Below, one piece after another: positions 1 through 8,358 of a DNA stretch of 64,000 nt; position 1 is the stretch's first letter, and the number at the start of each line of letters is the position of its first letter. The stretch is taken from NCBI GenBank assembly GCA_021816895.1, contig JAKAWW010000001.1, positions 681,067 to 745,066 on the forward strand. The letters run 5' to 3'. Position numbers and translations under genes: made by a program. Source of the DNA: Microcaldota archaeon (lineage in GTDB: Archaea > Micrarchaeota > Micrarchaeia > Micrarchaeales > Micrarchaeaceae). The notes under the pieces are model-generated. The model was not told the DNA's origin, did not search any database, and saw only the letters and a list, made by a program, of their open reading frames with translations.

Positions 1-47
1 TCGGCGACGAGCGCAGGCAGGAGATATACGAGAAGCTCAAGTCGAGG

Positions 48-644
48 ATGATAAAAAGCATTGAAAGGAGCGGAGCAACAAGCTTGCAAGGGAGCGCCGA
101 GGTCAGGGACGGCCAATCCATAAGCGCCATGGATAGAAACTTCACGATAAGCGTGAAGCGCTGCGAAAACAGGCGCTATTCAAGCGCAAGGCTCCGGGGC
201 AGCAACATCGAGATAAGGCTTGCGGGCGCCGTTGGGGAAGAGCTTGCAGGAAGGCACGCTACAGTGCTTGCAATAAAGACCATTTCAAGAGCTTTGCAGG
301 AGAGCGTTGAAGAGAGGGTAAAGGAGCTCAATGCGGTGCATTTCAACGCACGGATAAGCAGGGTGCGCATAAGGAACAACTCAAGGCTTTGGGGCAGCTA
401 CAGCATGAAGAGCAAAAACATAAGCATAAACTTCAAGCTTCTTCTTGCTCCTCCTGATGTATTGGACTATGTGATAATACACGAGCTCGCACATGCAAAG
501 GTGCATAACCACAGCAAGGAGTTCTGGAACATTGTCGCAGGCGCAATGCCTGATTATATGGAAAAGAGGAGATGGCTCAGGAAGAACGGAAACACGCTAG
601 ACCTGACGCCTCAAAATCCCGCGCCGTTTGGCATGCAGCGGTGA
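48..644 (+). CDS. YgjP/SprT-type zinc metallopeptidase (DUF45 family)
   Basis: The C-terminal half carries the zincin signature YVIIHELAHAKVHNHSKEFW (HELAH at about residues 144-148, with a downstream H-N-H-S-K-x-F-W segment that supplies further ligands), preceded by R-x-R-x-x-S-R-L-W-G-S-Y, the usual YgjP-like sequence before the active site. The fold is that of small soluble YgjP/WLM-type peptidases, whose substrates are mostly unknown. The reading frame is open upstream to the window edge, so the true start may lie outside; ATG 48 and ATG 129 are both possible, and the family core begins only near residue 30. It converges on the membrane glycosyltransferase gene that ends 14 nt away. Confidence 0.85.
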   Translation: MIKSIERSGATSLQGSAEVRDGQSISAMDRNFTISVKRCENRRYSSARLRGSNIEIRLAGAVGEELAGRHATVLAIKTISRALQESVEERVKELNAVHFNARISRVRIRNNSRLWGSYSMKSKNISINFKLLLAPPDVLDYVIIHELAHAKVHNHSKEFWNIVAGAMPDYMEKRRWLRKNGNTLDLTPQNPAPFGMQR

Positions 645-657
645 CTGCCTTACCATT

Positions 658-2211
658 TCAGTCAGCTTTGTATATTGCGCAGCCCATAACAGGCACGCCG
701 TATGCGCTGCCTGCAACTTTTGGCCCAATATTCTCAATCAGGGAGATGTTGCATTGCGGCGGCGCGTTTATTGCTCCGGGATTTGCGCTGGCGCTGCTGT
801 TATAGAAATATAATAGATATGCACTGCTTGCACCTGAGCACGCTGATATGGGTGCGACTCCGTAATCGCTTCCACTCATTATGCTGGCGTATTCCGCCGC
901 TTCATAGTTGTTCGAGAACACTGGCAGGCTATGGTACCGCATCACGTTAGCTGCCAGGGTAAGCACACGCGTGTCCGAGCCTATTGCTGAATTGTATTCA
1001 TGAATCATAAGGAAAGTAGGCACGCTGAACAGCACTATTTCTGCAATGAATATCGCTGATATTGCATAGGCTTTCCTCCCTATGCGGGATTCGAGCTTCA
1101 TGTGGAACCCGACAAGGCCGTATGCTGCCAAGACCGCAAGCGGTATCGCGATTATTGAGAAATACCTGGTTATGACGGCGATGAACGTATACGAAGACAG
1201 CTCCATGGTGCCGAAGAAGAGGTAGAAGAAGATGGGCCATGAAAGCAGGGAGAGAAATGCTGCATTGCGCTTCCTGTCTCCTATCGCGAAGATGGTGCCG
1301 ATTATGGAGAACACGATGGAAAACCCGTACGGGTATATGATCGGGCTTATCTGATACGCGGCCAGAATGCTGCCCGATCCAGTGTAAAGGTAGCCAAAAA
1401 GGGTGACATACAGGTTGGCCAGGTTGTCTGAAAGACCAACAGGGGATATCGCATGCTGCCACGCGCCGTAATTCTCAAGCGCTATTATGGCGCTTCCCGT
1501 ATATGCGTAGCTTATTGCCATATACAGGCATATTGCAACAGCGACGCCAAGCATCGCATACATGAACTCGCTTAGGCTTATCGAGAGGGCACTGGGCTGG
1601 CGCTTCCCCTTGGCTTTGACATGGTACATGGAAAGCACAAGAAGCGAAAGGGCAAAGAATAGCACAAAGGCAAGGCCTTCCAGCTTTGCGTATATAGTCA
1701 ATGCGGCAAAAGCGCCCGAAAGCAGAAATAGCGCGTTTCTTCTGCCTTGAATCCGCCTGCTCGAATAGCCCGCGCTTGCAAGCGCATAAAGCGACATGCC
1801 CGTAAGCATCCCGATAAGCATGTCCGGCATGGCCCTTGTAGCATATTGCACTATGAACGGAGCGATTATTACAAACAGCATTGCAAGCAGCCCTTCTGTT
1901 GAGCCGAAAAGCTTCCTGCCAAGCAGGAATGCAAGAAGCGCCATCGCGATGTATTCGACTATTGATGGAAGCTCGGCCTGGAAGGTGCCGTAACCGAATG
2001 CCTTGAATGAAAGGGCAAGCACCAATGGCATTAGCAGGCCATAGGCGCGCGGGGTATGCATGCTGAACGTACCGTTGAGCATCTGGTGCGCAAAGACGAT
2101 ATAGTCCATGTCATCGTATTCGTAGAAAGGCCCCGAGTAGAAAAAGGCGGCAAGGGCAAGCCCCAGCATTGCCAGTAGCGCAACGATCGCGATATAGCGC
2201 CTCCCGGACAT
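658..2211 (-). CDS. GT-C membrane glycosyltransferase (PMT/ArnT-like)
   Basis: This is a 517-residue polytopic membrane protein. After the first membrane segment comes an extracytoplasmic loop with the acidic pair Y-E-Y-D-D-M-D-Y (about residues 30-37), which is where GT-C enzymes of the PMT/ArnT/GT39 group hold their catalytic Asp. About ten further hydrophobic segments follow, then a soluble C-terminal stretch of about 80 residues. By family it would transfer a sugar from a polyprenyl-phosphate donor on the outer face of the membrane; acceptor and sugar cannot be read from the sequence. It is divergent from the STT3-like gene and shares a structured intergenic region with it, which suggests a common role in surface glycosylation. 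Confidence 0.75.
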   Translation of the reverse strand: MSGRRYIAIVALLAMLGLALAAFFYSGPFYEYDDMDYIVFAHQMLNGTFSMHTPRAYGLLMPLVLALSFKAFGYGTFQAELPSIVEYIAMALLAFLLGRKLFGSTEGLLAMLFVIIAPFIVQYATRAMPDMLIGMLTGMSLYALASAGYSSRRIQGRRNALFLLSGAFAALTIYAKLEGLAFVLFFALSLLVLSMYHVKAKGKRQPSALSISLSEFMYAMLGVAVAICLYMAISYAYTGSAIIALENYGAWQHAISPVGLSDNLANLYVTLFGYLYTGSGSILAAYQISPIIYPYGFSIVFSIIGTIFAIGDRKRNAAFLSLLSWPIFFYLFFGTMELSSYTFIAVITRYFSIIAIPLAVLAAYGLVGFHMKLESRIGRKAYAISAIFIAEIVLFSVPTFLMIHEYNSAIGSDTRVLTLAANVMRYHSLPVFSNNYEAAEYASIMSGSDYGVAPISACSGASSAYLLYFYNSSASANPGAINAPPQCNISLIENIGPKVAGSAYGVPVMGCAIYKAD

Positions 2212-2262
2212 CAGTATTATTTATGTTTTGAATATAAAAATTATGCAGTGGTGCCTGTTTGA

Positions 2263-2327
2263 AGCATTGGCGCATTTGCCTGGCAAAGGCGCGGCGCGCC
2301 TGCTTGAATGCAAGGCAGGAAAATGCT
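2263..2327. other. Cluster of inverted repeats between divergent glycosylation genes
   Basis: The 195-bp gap between the two divergent GT-C genes holds nested inverted repeats: TTTGCC-T-GGCAAA at 2275-2287, AGGCGC-ggc-GCGCCT at 2287-2301, and CCTGCTTG pairing with CAA-g-GCAGG at 2299-2319. All are enclosed by AGCATT (2263-2268) and AATGCT (2322-2327). The second and third stems overlap and exclude each other. AT-rich promoter-like sequence lies on both sides. It could be an operator cluster or a small structured RNA; there is no reading frame of interest. Confidence 0.4.
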
Positions 2328-2406
2328 GTGGAGCATAGCAAGATATAGATATTTTTCTGGCAATATTAAGCTGATTGCTTGAATCTTGCTTGGAGATGTG
2401 CTTACA

Positions 2407-5112
2407 ATGCATTATAAAGAAGTCAAGAAATTTTTCGACTTGAACAACAGGTATGTTTTCATTGCGGTAGTGGTAGTCATACTCGCGATAGGCGTCTTCG
2501 AAAGGACCGGCATGATGAAGTACCAGGGCCTGTACGAGCCCGATGGCTTCTATTACTACAGCATAATAACGCAGACCATCGCAAACCATTTCATAAGGCC
2601 GCACTACTCTGCATTTTCAGGCTTCCCCGTGCACAACATTGTGGCAGAGTCGCCCGGGCTTGAATACATTACGGTAATACCGTACATGCTGCTAAATGGG
2701 CTGGGCATTACAGCGCTGCAGATAATGCGCGTAATGCCGATTGTGTTTGCACTCCTTGAAATCATCACTGCGTATTATATCACTAGGTTCATCGTTGACA
2801 GCAGGCTTGCAGGCGTGCTTAGCATGTTCTTCATAGCGGTCTCAAGCGGCAACATTGCGAGGACGGCTGCGCTTGTTTACAGGGGGGACAGCTTCATAAG
2901 CCTGTTCCTAATGCTTGCATTGCTGTTCATGCTGCTTGCCTTGCGTAACATGGACCTGCTTTATTCAGATAGGCATGCGCTGCGCAGGCGCATGCTGCGC
3001 GAGCGCATAGGCAGCGAGCTTGTAAGGAGGCACATAAAAGAGGAGAAGGAGCTGAAGGGCAGGCACGAGGCAGAGCTTGCAGTGATAAAGGGCCACGAGA
3101 GCGCGGAGCTCGAGAAATTGAGGGCTTTCCACGCAGAGGAAGAGAAAAAGCTCATTGAGATGCACCTCAAGGATGAAGAGGCGCTCTACATAGAGCAAAA
3201 AGGCAAAGCGCCTGACCATGATGCAAGCGAGCGCGGGCACAGCATGCTCAAGCCCATAGCGTATATTTTAATATCCGCATTCTTGCTGAGCCTTGGCGTT
3301 GTGATATGGACGGGCTCACCTTATATCGTTGTAGTGTATATGTTCTCCATACTTTTCATACTCGTATATGCGTTCCTTGCAGGCGACGAGCACCTGTTGC
3401 TTTCTGACATATTGCTCAGCATAGGCCTGCTTGTGGCATACGCGCTTGAAAGGCTTTTCATGCTCATACACTTCGCGCCGCAAGGGATAACGCTCACAGG
3501 CAACAAGTTCTTCGTGTTCTATCTGCCGCTGCTTGCCGGAGCACTAGTAGCATGGTACCTTGTAAGCAGGAACTTCAAGATTGTGAGGGATCCGATAAGC
3601 AGGCTATCGCTGCTGGGCATAATCGTGGTAGTGCTGCTTGCGCTCTCCTTCACGATATTGCTGCCATTCATAAACGCCATGACCAGCACTGTTGGCATAA
3701 ACCTGATACCGCTACCTGCAAGCATAACCAACACGATAACATATGCGGTCGGCCAGACCACGCAGGAGCTCCAGAGGCCCACATGGGATTTCCTCTTTAG
3801 CAGCTTCCACGTGCAACTCATACTAGCCCCGATAGGCATACTGCTATTCCTCTTTGCAGGCAGCAGGATCGGCTCTACAAGGAGGCACAAGGCGCTTATA
3901 GGGGTGAACTTCAACGAAGGCATGCTTGCAATGCTCGCCTATTTCGTAGTGACAGCATTCCTTCAATACGCGGCGATAAGGTACAACGCCCTATTTTCGA
4001 TACCGATAGCGATATTTGCAGCGTACGGCACATACGCGATATGGGCGCTGCTCAGGAACAGGCAGATAACGCAAAAGATCGTAATCGCGTTCATAGCTGT
4101 CGTGTTTGACATTGTCATAGCTTACGCGCTTGCCACCAAGATATACCCGCTCTTTGCCACTGGGCTTGCGCTGCTTGTAATCAGCGCGGTAATGGTCAAC
4201 CTTCTGCTCATATACGTGTTTGTATACAGCATTTATGCGACAATGAAAAGCAGGCTCAGCCTGCAGAGCGTGTTCATAGGGCTCATGGTCGCGCTTCTTG
4301 TAATGAACTTCTATTCTACATACGTGCAGTCCATATCTGTGGGACAGGCAGACGGGATAAACCCGCAGTTCCTGCAGGCGATGGCGTGGATGCGCAACAA
4401 CACCGCAAGCAATGCTACAGTGCTAACAATGTGGCCTGACGGCTCCGTTGTTGAAGGGTGGGCGCATAGGCAGAGCTACACGGACAGCGTTGGCGGCGAG
4501 AATGCATCACGTATATACCCGTTCGCGAGCTTCCTTTTCGAGACAAACCAGTCTAGCCTTTCCTATATACAGGAAGTGCACCCCGATTACATAGTCGCAA
4601 GGACCTTCTGGTTTGACGAGATAGGAGGCGTTGCCGTGGAAGGGCTTGTGCAGAACGCGAGCGCATACGGCTATGACATACTGACATCGCTCAAGGCTAG
4701 CAGGAACAACACGGCAAGCTTTTACCTCTTCAATTCCACCACATACAAGGCCGAGATGGTCATAAACAACATAAATGGCACTAGCAGCCTGCTCGCTTAC
4801 ATAGGTGCAGCCAGCTCCCCAACAATGGTGCCCATAACAAGGGTGCTGTTCTACAACGCATCAAGCTACTCCTACTCCTTGGTCAACACAACGACAAGGC
4901 CGGCGCTGAACTACACGCTTATGGTTTCATATTCTCGCAATGGCATAACTGGCGCAACGATACTGGGGCCGAAGCTTCTCGAGAGCAACATCTTCAAGCT
5001 CGTGTATCTGTGCAACTACAACGGCTGCCCGTACAACGGCTCAGTAAGAATGCGCGACATATACATGAACAACGACACGCGCATACTGCAGGTGTATTAC
5101 AACAGCACATGA
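2407..5112 (+). CDS. STT3/AglB-like oligosaccharyltransferase with coiled-coil insert
   Basis: A 901-residue protein with about 13 membrane segments and a soluble C-terminal domain of about 260 residues, the layout of archaeal STT3/AglB, which moves lipid-linked glycan to Asn in N-x-S/T. The first loop has E-P-D-G-F-Y-Y-Y, matching the family's acidic-Tyr motif. The position of the diagnostic W-W-D-Y-G reads M-W-P-D-G, a clear departure. Residues about 190-270 form a highly charged E/K/R-rich helix, predicted coiled coil, inserted between membrane segments and unusual for the family. I prefer ATG 2407 because GGAGATG (2392-2398) lies 8 nt upstream; an in-frame TTG at 2386 is less likely. Either a diverged AglB or a relative with another acceptor. 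Confidence 0.75.
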   Translation: MHYKEVKKFFDLNNRYVFIAVVVVILAIGVFERTGMMKYQGLYEPDGFYYYSIITQTIANHFIRPHYSAFSGFPVHNIVAESPGLEYITVIPYMLLNGLGITALQIMRVMPIVFALLEIITAYYITRFIVDSRLAGVLSMFFIAVSSGNIARTAALVYRGDSFISLFLMLALLFMLLALRNMDLLYSDRHALRRRMLRERIGSELVRRHIKEEKELKGRHEAELAVIKGHESAELEKLRAFHAEEEKKLIEMHLKDEEALYIEQKGKAPDHDASERGHSMLKPIAYILISAFLLSLGVVIWTGSPYIVVVYMFSILFILVYAFLAGDEHLLLSDILLSIGLLVAYALERLFMLIHFAPQGITLTGNKFFVFYLPLLAGALVAWYLVSRNFKIVRDPISRLSLLGIIVVVLLALSFTILLPFINAMTSTVGINLIPLPASITNTITYAVGQTTQELQRPTWDFLFSSFHVQLILAPIGILLFLFAGSRIGSTRRHKALIGVNFNEGMLAMLAYFVVTAFLQYAAIRYNALFSIPIAIFAAYGTYAIWALLRNRQITQKIVIAFIAVVFDIVIAYALATKIYPLFATGLALLVISAVMVNLLLIYVFVYSIYATMKSRLSLQSVFIGLMVALLVMNFYSTYVQSISVGQADGINPQFLQAMAWMRNNTASNATVLTMWPDGSVVEGWAHRQSYTDSVGGENASRIYPFASFLFETNQSSLSYIQEVHPDYIVARTFWFDEIGGVAVEGLVQNASAYGYDILTSLKASRNNTASFYLFNSTTYKAEMVINNINGTSSLLAYIGAASSPTMVPITRVLFYNASSYSYSLVNTTTRPALNYTLMVSYSRNGITGATILGPKLLESNIFKLVYLCNYNGCPYNGSVRMRDIYMNNDTRILQVYYNST

Positions 5113-5160
5113 TGCTCTGCTCCGTTCCATATTTGTCGATGGAAAATATTTTGCAGCAGA

Positions 5161-5171
5161 TTTTTAAAGTA
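5161..5171 (+). promoter_or_regulatory. TATA box of the ABC transporter operon
   Basis: The sequence TTTTTAAAGTA is centred about 25 nt before ATG 5191, so transcription would begin close to the start codon and the permease mRNA is probably leaderless. Confidence 0.5.
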
Positions 5172-5190
5172 TCGCTTCTCAATCTAAGAT

Positions 5191-6738
5191 ATGGCTTATG
5201 TGCTGCAGCTGCTCATTGACACACTGTTTTCGTGGGGGCGCATGTTCGTCGCGCTCGGCTTTTCAATATTGATAGGCATTGCTGTGGGCATATACGCGGC
5301 AATAAACCAAAAGGCAGAGAAGGCAATAATACCGATTGTGGACATATTGCAGACGCTGCCAATACTGGCTTTCTTCCCTTTTGTGATATACATAATAGTA
5401 GCCACGCTGCCCGGATACATAGGCATCAATGCGGCAGTTGTTTTTCTTATAATAACTAGCATGCTCTGGAATATAATATTCGGCGTATACGAGGCAGTAA
5501 AGAGCCTTCCAAAGGAATTCACTGAGCTTGCTGAGCTTTACGGCATGAGCGCCATTGACAAGCTGAAAAAGATATTTGTGCCGGCAAGCATGCCCAAGGT
5601 GATGGAGCAGTCGACGCTTTCGTGGGCGATAGGCCTGTTCTACCTGGTAACGAGCGAGATATTCTCGACATCGAACGCAAACTATGCAGTAAAGCACGGC
5701 ATAGGCGTCGCCTTGACAAGCCTTGCGGTTAGCGGAAACTTCACCGAATATGCAGTAGGCATAATGATATTCATAATCTTCGTTATAGCAACAAGGCTGC
5801 TTTTCTTCGCGCCTTTGGAGAGATACTTCAACAGGTACAACTACAGCAATGCAAAGCTCGGCACCATAGAGAGGGCTAAGCGGACATTCTCGAAGCTGTC
5901 CCGCTCGCACATGCTCGCATTCCATGTGCATAGGGTCAAGCATGCCCCTGCCGTGCACGCCGCAGTGGCAGCATCAGGTACAGCAAGCGCCAAGAGGCGC
6001 TTCAGCGCCGCGCGAATAACATACGCTGTGCTCATCATCGCCAGCGTGGCGGCACTTATCGCAAGCAAGACGCTCATGCATGACGAGCTCTTCGTGCTCG
6101 CATCGCTTGCCGCTTCGTTAGTGCGGGTATGGCTAGCTTTTGTGGTGATAGTAGTAGTAGCTGTGCCCATAAGCATATACCTGCTGTTCATGACAAAAAA
6201 GCCCGGCATGTATGTGCTGCTCTTCCAGGTCATAGCGTCAATACCAGCTACGATACTGCTGCCATTGATTGTGCTCAGCCTGAAGAATGCGCCGCTTCAC
6301 AACGAGCTCGTGGCTTTCGTAATCTTCTTCCTTAGTGGGATATGGTATGTCGTGTTCAGCATACTCTCGCACAGGGCGTACATACCGCAGAGCGTCATTG
6401 AGGTAAAGAGGCTCTTCGGCGTGAAGGGCCTGCTGGCCTGGAAGAAGATATACATATACGCCATACTGCCAGGCTTGCTTACAGGCGCAGTGACTGGCAT
6501 AGCGGCAGAATGGAACGCAAGCATCGTTGCAGAATACTTCACCACCACTGCGATAGGCAGCGGGGCTGTGATAACATCGGTATCGCTCGGCATAGGCAGA
6601 TTGCTCGATACATCGCTTGATTCGGGCAACATGCTGCTCATGGTGCTCGGCCTGGTGAACCTCACGGTGATGATTATCCTAATAAATAGGTTTGTATGGA
6701 AAAGATTCTATGACAAGGTTGGCGCCGTATACAAGTAA
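5191..6738 (+). CDS. NitT/TauT-type ABC transporter, fused double permease
   Basis: The 515-residue protein contains two BPD_transp_1 permease domains in one chain, where bacterial relatives normally use two copies of one subunit. Domain 1 (about residues 1-215) has the cytoplasmic coupling loop E-L-A-E-L-Y-G-M-S-A-I-D-K-L-K-K-I-F-V-P; domain 2 (about 270-510) has V-K-R-L-F-G-V-K-G-L-L-A-W-K-K-I-Y. They are joined by a positively charged Ala/Arg-rich linker. The family imports nitrate, sulfonates, taurine or related anions. The ATPase follows after 4 nt. No substrate-binding protein is encoded in this window, so the substrate cannot be assigned. Confidence 0.85.
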   Translation: MAYVLQLLIDTLFSWGRMFVALGFSILIGIAVGIYAAINQKAEKAIIPIVDILQTLPILAFFPFVIYIIVATLPGYIGINAAVVFLIITSMLWNIIFGVYEAVKSLPKEFTELAELYGMSAIDKLKKIFVPASMPKVMEQSTLSWAIGLFYLVTSEIFSTSNANYAVKHGIGVALTSLAVSGNFTEYAVGIMIFIIFVIATRLLFFAPLERYFNRYNYSNAKLGTIERAKRTFSKLSRSHMLAFHVHRVKHAPAVHAAVAASGTASAKRRFSAARITYAVLIIASVAALIASKTLMHDELFVLASLAASLVRVWLAFVVIVVVAVPISIYLLFMTKKPGMYVLLFQVIASIPATILLPLIVLSLKNAPLHNELVAFVIFFLSGIWYVVFSILSHRAYIPQSVIEVKRLFGVKGLLAWKKIYIYAILPGLLTGAVTGIAAEWNASIVAEYFTTTAIGSGAVITSVSLGIGRLLDTSLDSGNMLLMVLGLVNLTVMIILINRFVWKRFYDKVGAVYK

Positions 6739-6742
6739 TTGA

Positions 6743-7492
6743 GTGTTTCAGATGCAGATGCTTGATATTGATAATATTGCATATTCCATAGGGCAGATAA
6801 GCATAATAGATGACATAAGCTTCAATGCGGGCAAGGACGAATTCGTGTCCATAATCGGCCCGTCAGGCTGCGGAAAGAGCACGCTGCTCAGGATCATTGC
6901 CGGCCTTATCAAGCCCAGCAGGGGCAGCATAAGGTACAACGGCGAAGAAGTTACCGGGCCGAACAGCGAGATATCGTTCGTATTCCAGGATTTTGGATTG
7001 CTGCCTTGGCTTACGAACATAGAGAACGTCAAGGTAGGGCTCTCCTTGCTTGACATAAGCGAGGAAGAGAAGGACAAGCGCGCGGCAAGCATATTCAAGT
7101 CGATGGGCCTGGAGGGATTTGAGAACGCGTATCCCAACATGCTCAGCGGGGGCATGAAGCAAAGGGTAGGAATAGCGAGGGCGATAATATCCAATCCAAG
7201 AGTGCTGCTCATGGATGAGCCGTTCAGCTCCCTTGATGAGCTTACCGCTGAAACGCTGAGAACCGATATAGTAGACATGCTCAAGAGCACAGACGTGCCG
7301 GTAAGCTGCGTGCTCATGGTGACGCACAACGTGGAGGAAGCAGTGGAGCTGTCAAGCAAGATAGTGATACTTTCGCAGAGGCCTTCCGCGGTAAAGGAGG
7401 TAAAAGATGTAGAGATAGCCTATCCGAGGAACAGGCACAGCAATGATTTCATGGACATGGTGGACTATGTGTACAAGGTGCTCACTGAATAA
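6743..7492 (+). CDS. NitT/TauT-type ABC transporter ATP-binding protein
   Basis: Complete ABC ATPase of 249 residues: Walker A GPSGCGKST (about residues 39-47), Q-loop FVFQDFGLLPW, signature LSGGMKQR (about 136-143), Walker B VLLMDEPFSSLDE and switch His in MVTHNVEEA. The closest type is SsuB/TauB/NrtD. It starts at GTG 6743, or at ATG 6752 or 6758, just after the permease stop and must be translated from the same mRNA. It ends where the ABC fold ends and lacks the C-terminal extension that many archaeal homologues carry; that extension appears to be encoded by the convergent gene at 7523-8011. Confidence 0.9.
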   Translation: MFQMQMLDIDNIAYSIGQISIIDDISFNAGKDEFVSIIGPSGCGKSTLLRIIAGLIKPSRGSIRYNGEEVTGPNSEISFVFQDFGLLPWLTNIENVKVGLSLLDISEEEKDKRAASIFKSMGLEGFENAYPNMLSGGMKQRVGIARAIISNPRVLLMDEPFSSLDELTAETLRTDIVDMLKSTDVPVSCVLMVTHNVEEAVELSSKIVILSQRPSAVKEVKDVEIAYPRNRHSNDFMDMVDYVYKVLTE

Positions 7493-7522
7493 CGCCGCGC
7501 TTCAACCACTTATGAACATAAA

Positions 7523-8011
7523 TCAATGCTTAGGCGGGATTGACCACAGGTCATCGCTCCTGCTGTATGATACAATCTTGGAGCGCACGCCCCACTTGAG
7601 CAGCAGGTTCCTGAGCATCTCCATGTTGGTAACGTCGTCAGCATAAAGTATTATGTTCTTGCCTTTCAGCGCTGCAGCAAGCTCCGATGAAGTTAGGGGG
7701 CCTTGCGAGAGGGCATCCATGACGGACTTGAATGGCTCTATGCCGGAGAGCGCCTTGGCAAAAACCTGCGGCGCATTTCTCTGCGTTAGGCCTATGCCTG
7801 TGCTCGTAAGCTTTACCGTGCCGTTTTCGACTGTGCACAAGCCCAGCATCTCTGCAGCATCGAGCAGCGGCAGCAGCTTGTCAACTTCTTCTTCAGCTTC
7901 TTCGGCAAGCTTTGACAGGCTTAGCGCGTTGCCGTTATCCTTGACAATCTCTATTATGCCGCGAACCTCGCTTATACCTACATTTATAGGAAATTGACCC
8001 ATCTTCTCCAT
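7523..8011 (-). CDS. Stand-alone AAA-associated C-terminal domain protein
   Basis: The 162-residue protein begins with a winged-helix-like region (V-R-G-I-I-E-I-V-K-D-N-G through L-P-L-L-D-A-A-E-M-L-G-L) followed by a second helical half. It resembles the domain found fused to the C-terminus of archaeal nitrate/sulfonate ABC ATPases (PF09821 by recognition of its pattern). Here it is separate and convergent with the ATPase gene, which lacks the domain. I infer a partner or regulator of that transporter. A TATA box about 25 nt upstream supports a leaderless start at ATG 8011; ATG 8002 is an alternative. Confidence 0.7.
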   Translation of the reverse strand: MEKMGQFPINVGISEVRGIIEIVKDNGNALSLSKLAEEAEEEVDKLLPLLDAAEMLGLCTVENGTVKLTSTGIGLTQRNAPQVFAKALSGIEPFKSVMDALSQGPLTSSELAAALKGKNIILYADDVTNMEMLRNLLLKWGVRSKIVSYSRSDDLWSIPPKH

Positions 8012-8030
8012 ATCCTATGACTGTAAAGGA

Positions 8031-8064
8031 TTATATAATTTTTGATTGCAGCGGGCGCTGCAAT
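8031..8064 (-). promoter_or_regulatory. TATA box plus perfect palindrome upstream of the 8011 gene
   Basis: TTATATAATT at 8031-8040 serves the minus-strand gene. Directly upstream of it lies a perfect inverted repeat, ATTGCAGC (8045-8052) and GCTGCAAT (8057-8064) around GGGC. The position next to the TATA/BRE fits a repressor or activator site. The rest of the 8012-8358 gap holds the ankyrin-array promoter and a possible leader ORF; I see no tRNA or other RNA gene in it. Confidence 0.45.
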
Positions 8065-8180
8065 GCTCTATCATGGATCTGCCCATTTTGGAGCAGAATG
8101 CCACAAACATGCGCTCCTAAGGTACAATCTGCTAGAATTGGTAGTATCATATAAATATGTATCGTTCTTGCTGGCGCAAA

Positions 8181-8191
8181 TTATAAATATA
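8181..8191 (+). promoter_or_regulatory. TATA box of the ankyrin array
   Basis: TTATAAATATA lies in an AT-rich stretch; the predicted transcription start is near 8210-8216. A second candidate, CATATAAATATG, lies at 8148-8159. Apart from the segment before the AAA+ gene this is the only clear promoter for the plus-strand ankyrin block, because all other junctions are overlaps. Confidence 0.5.
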
Positions 8192-8228
8192 ACCTAAATT
8201 TCATCTCTCATGGCAGTTGGGGGTCTCC

Positions 8229-8336
8229 ATGGCGGCTGATTCTGAATTTGGAGTACTGCAGGTACGCAGCATTGCAGTATATGAAATAAAAAGTTCACAC
8301 CATGGCAACATGACACAAGGGAAGATCGAGCTATAG
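8229..8336 (+). CDS. Possible 35-residue leader ORF ahead of the ankyrin array
   Basis: An ATG with GGGGGT just upstream opens a 35-codon frame (MAADSEFGVLQ at its start) between the array promoter and A1. The same GGGGGT string precedes the AAA+ gene. There is no recognisable domain. It could be a leader peptide or chance. Confidence 0.3.
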   Translation: MAADSEFGVLQVRSIAVYEIKSSHHGNMTQGKIEL

Positions 8337-8358
8337 CTTAGATAAAAGAAGAGCGGCA

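Noticed and set aside
5263-5958. Minus-strand frame of 231 codons opposite the ABC permease
   Set aside because: Translation is Y/H/C/R-rich shadow sequence of the membrane protein codons.
8012-8358. tRNA or attachment site at the left border of the array
   Set aside because: No cloverleaf, anticodon arm or terminal direct repeat could be found; only promoters, one palindrome and a small ORF are visible.
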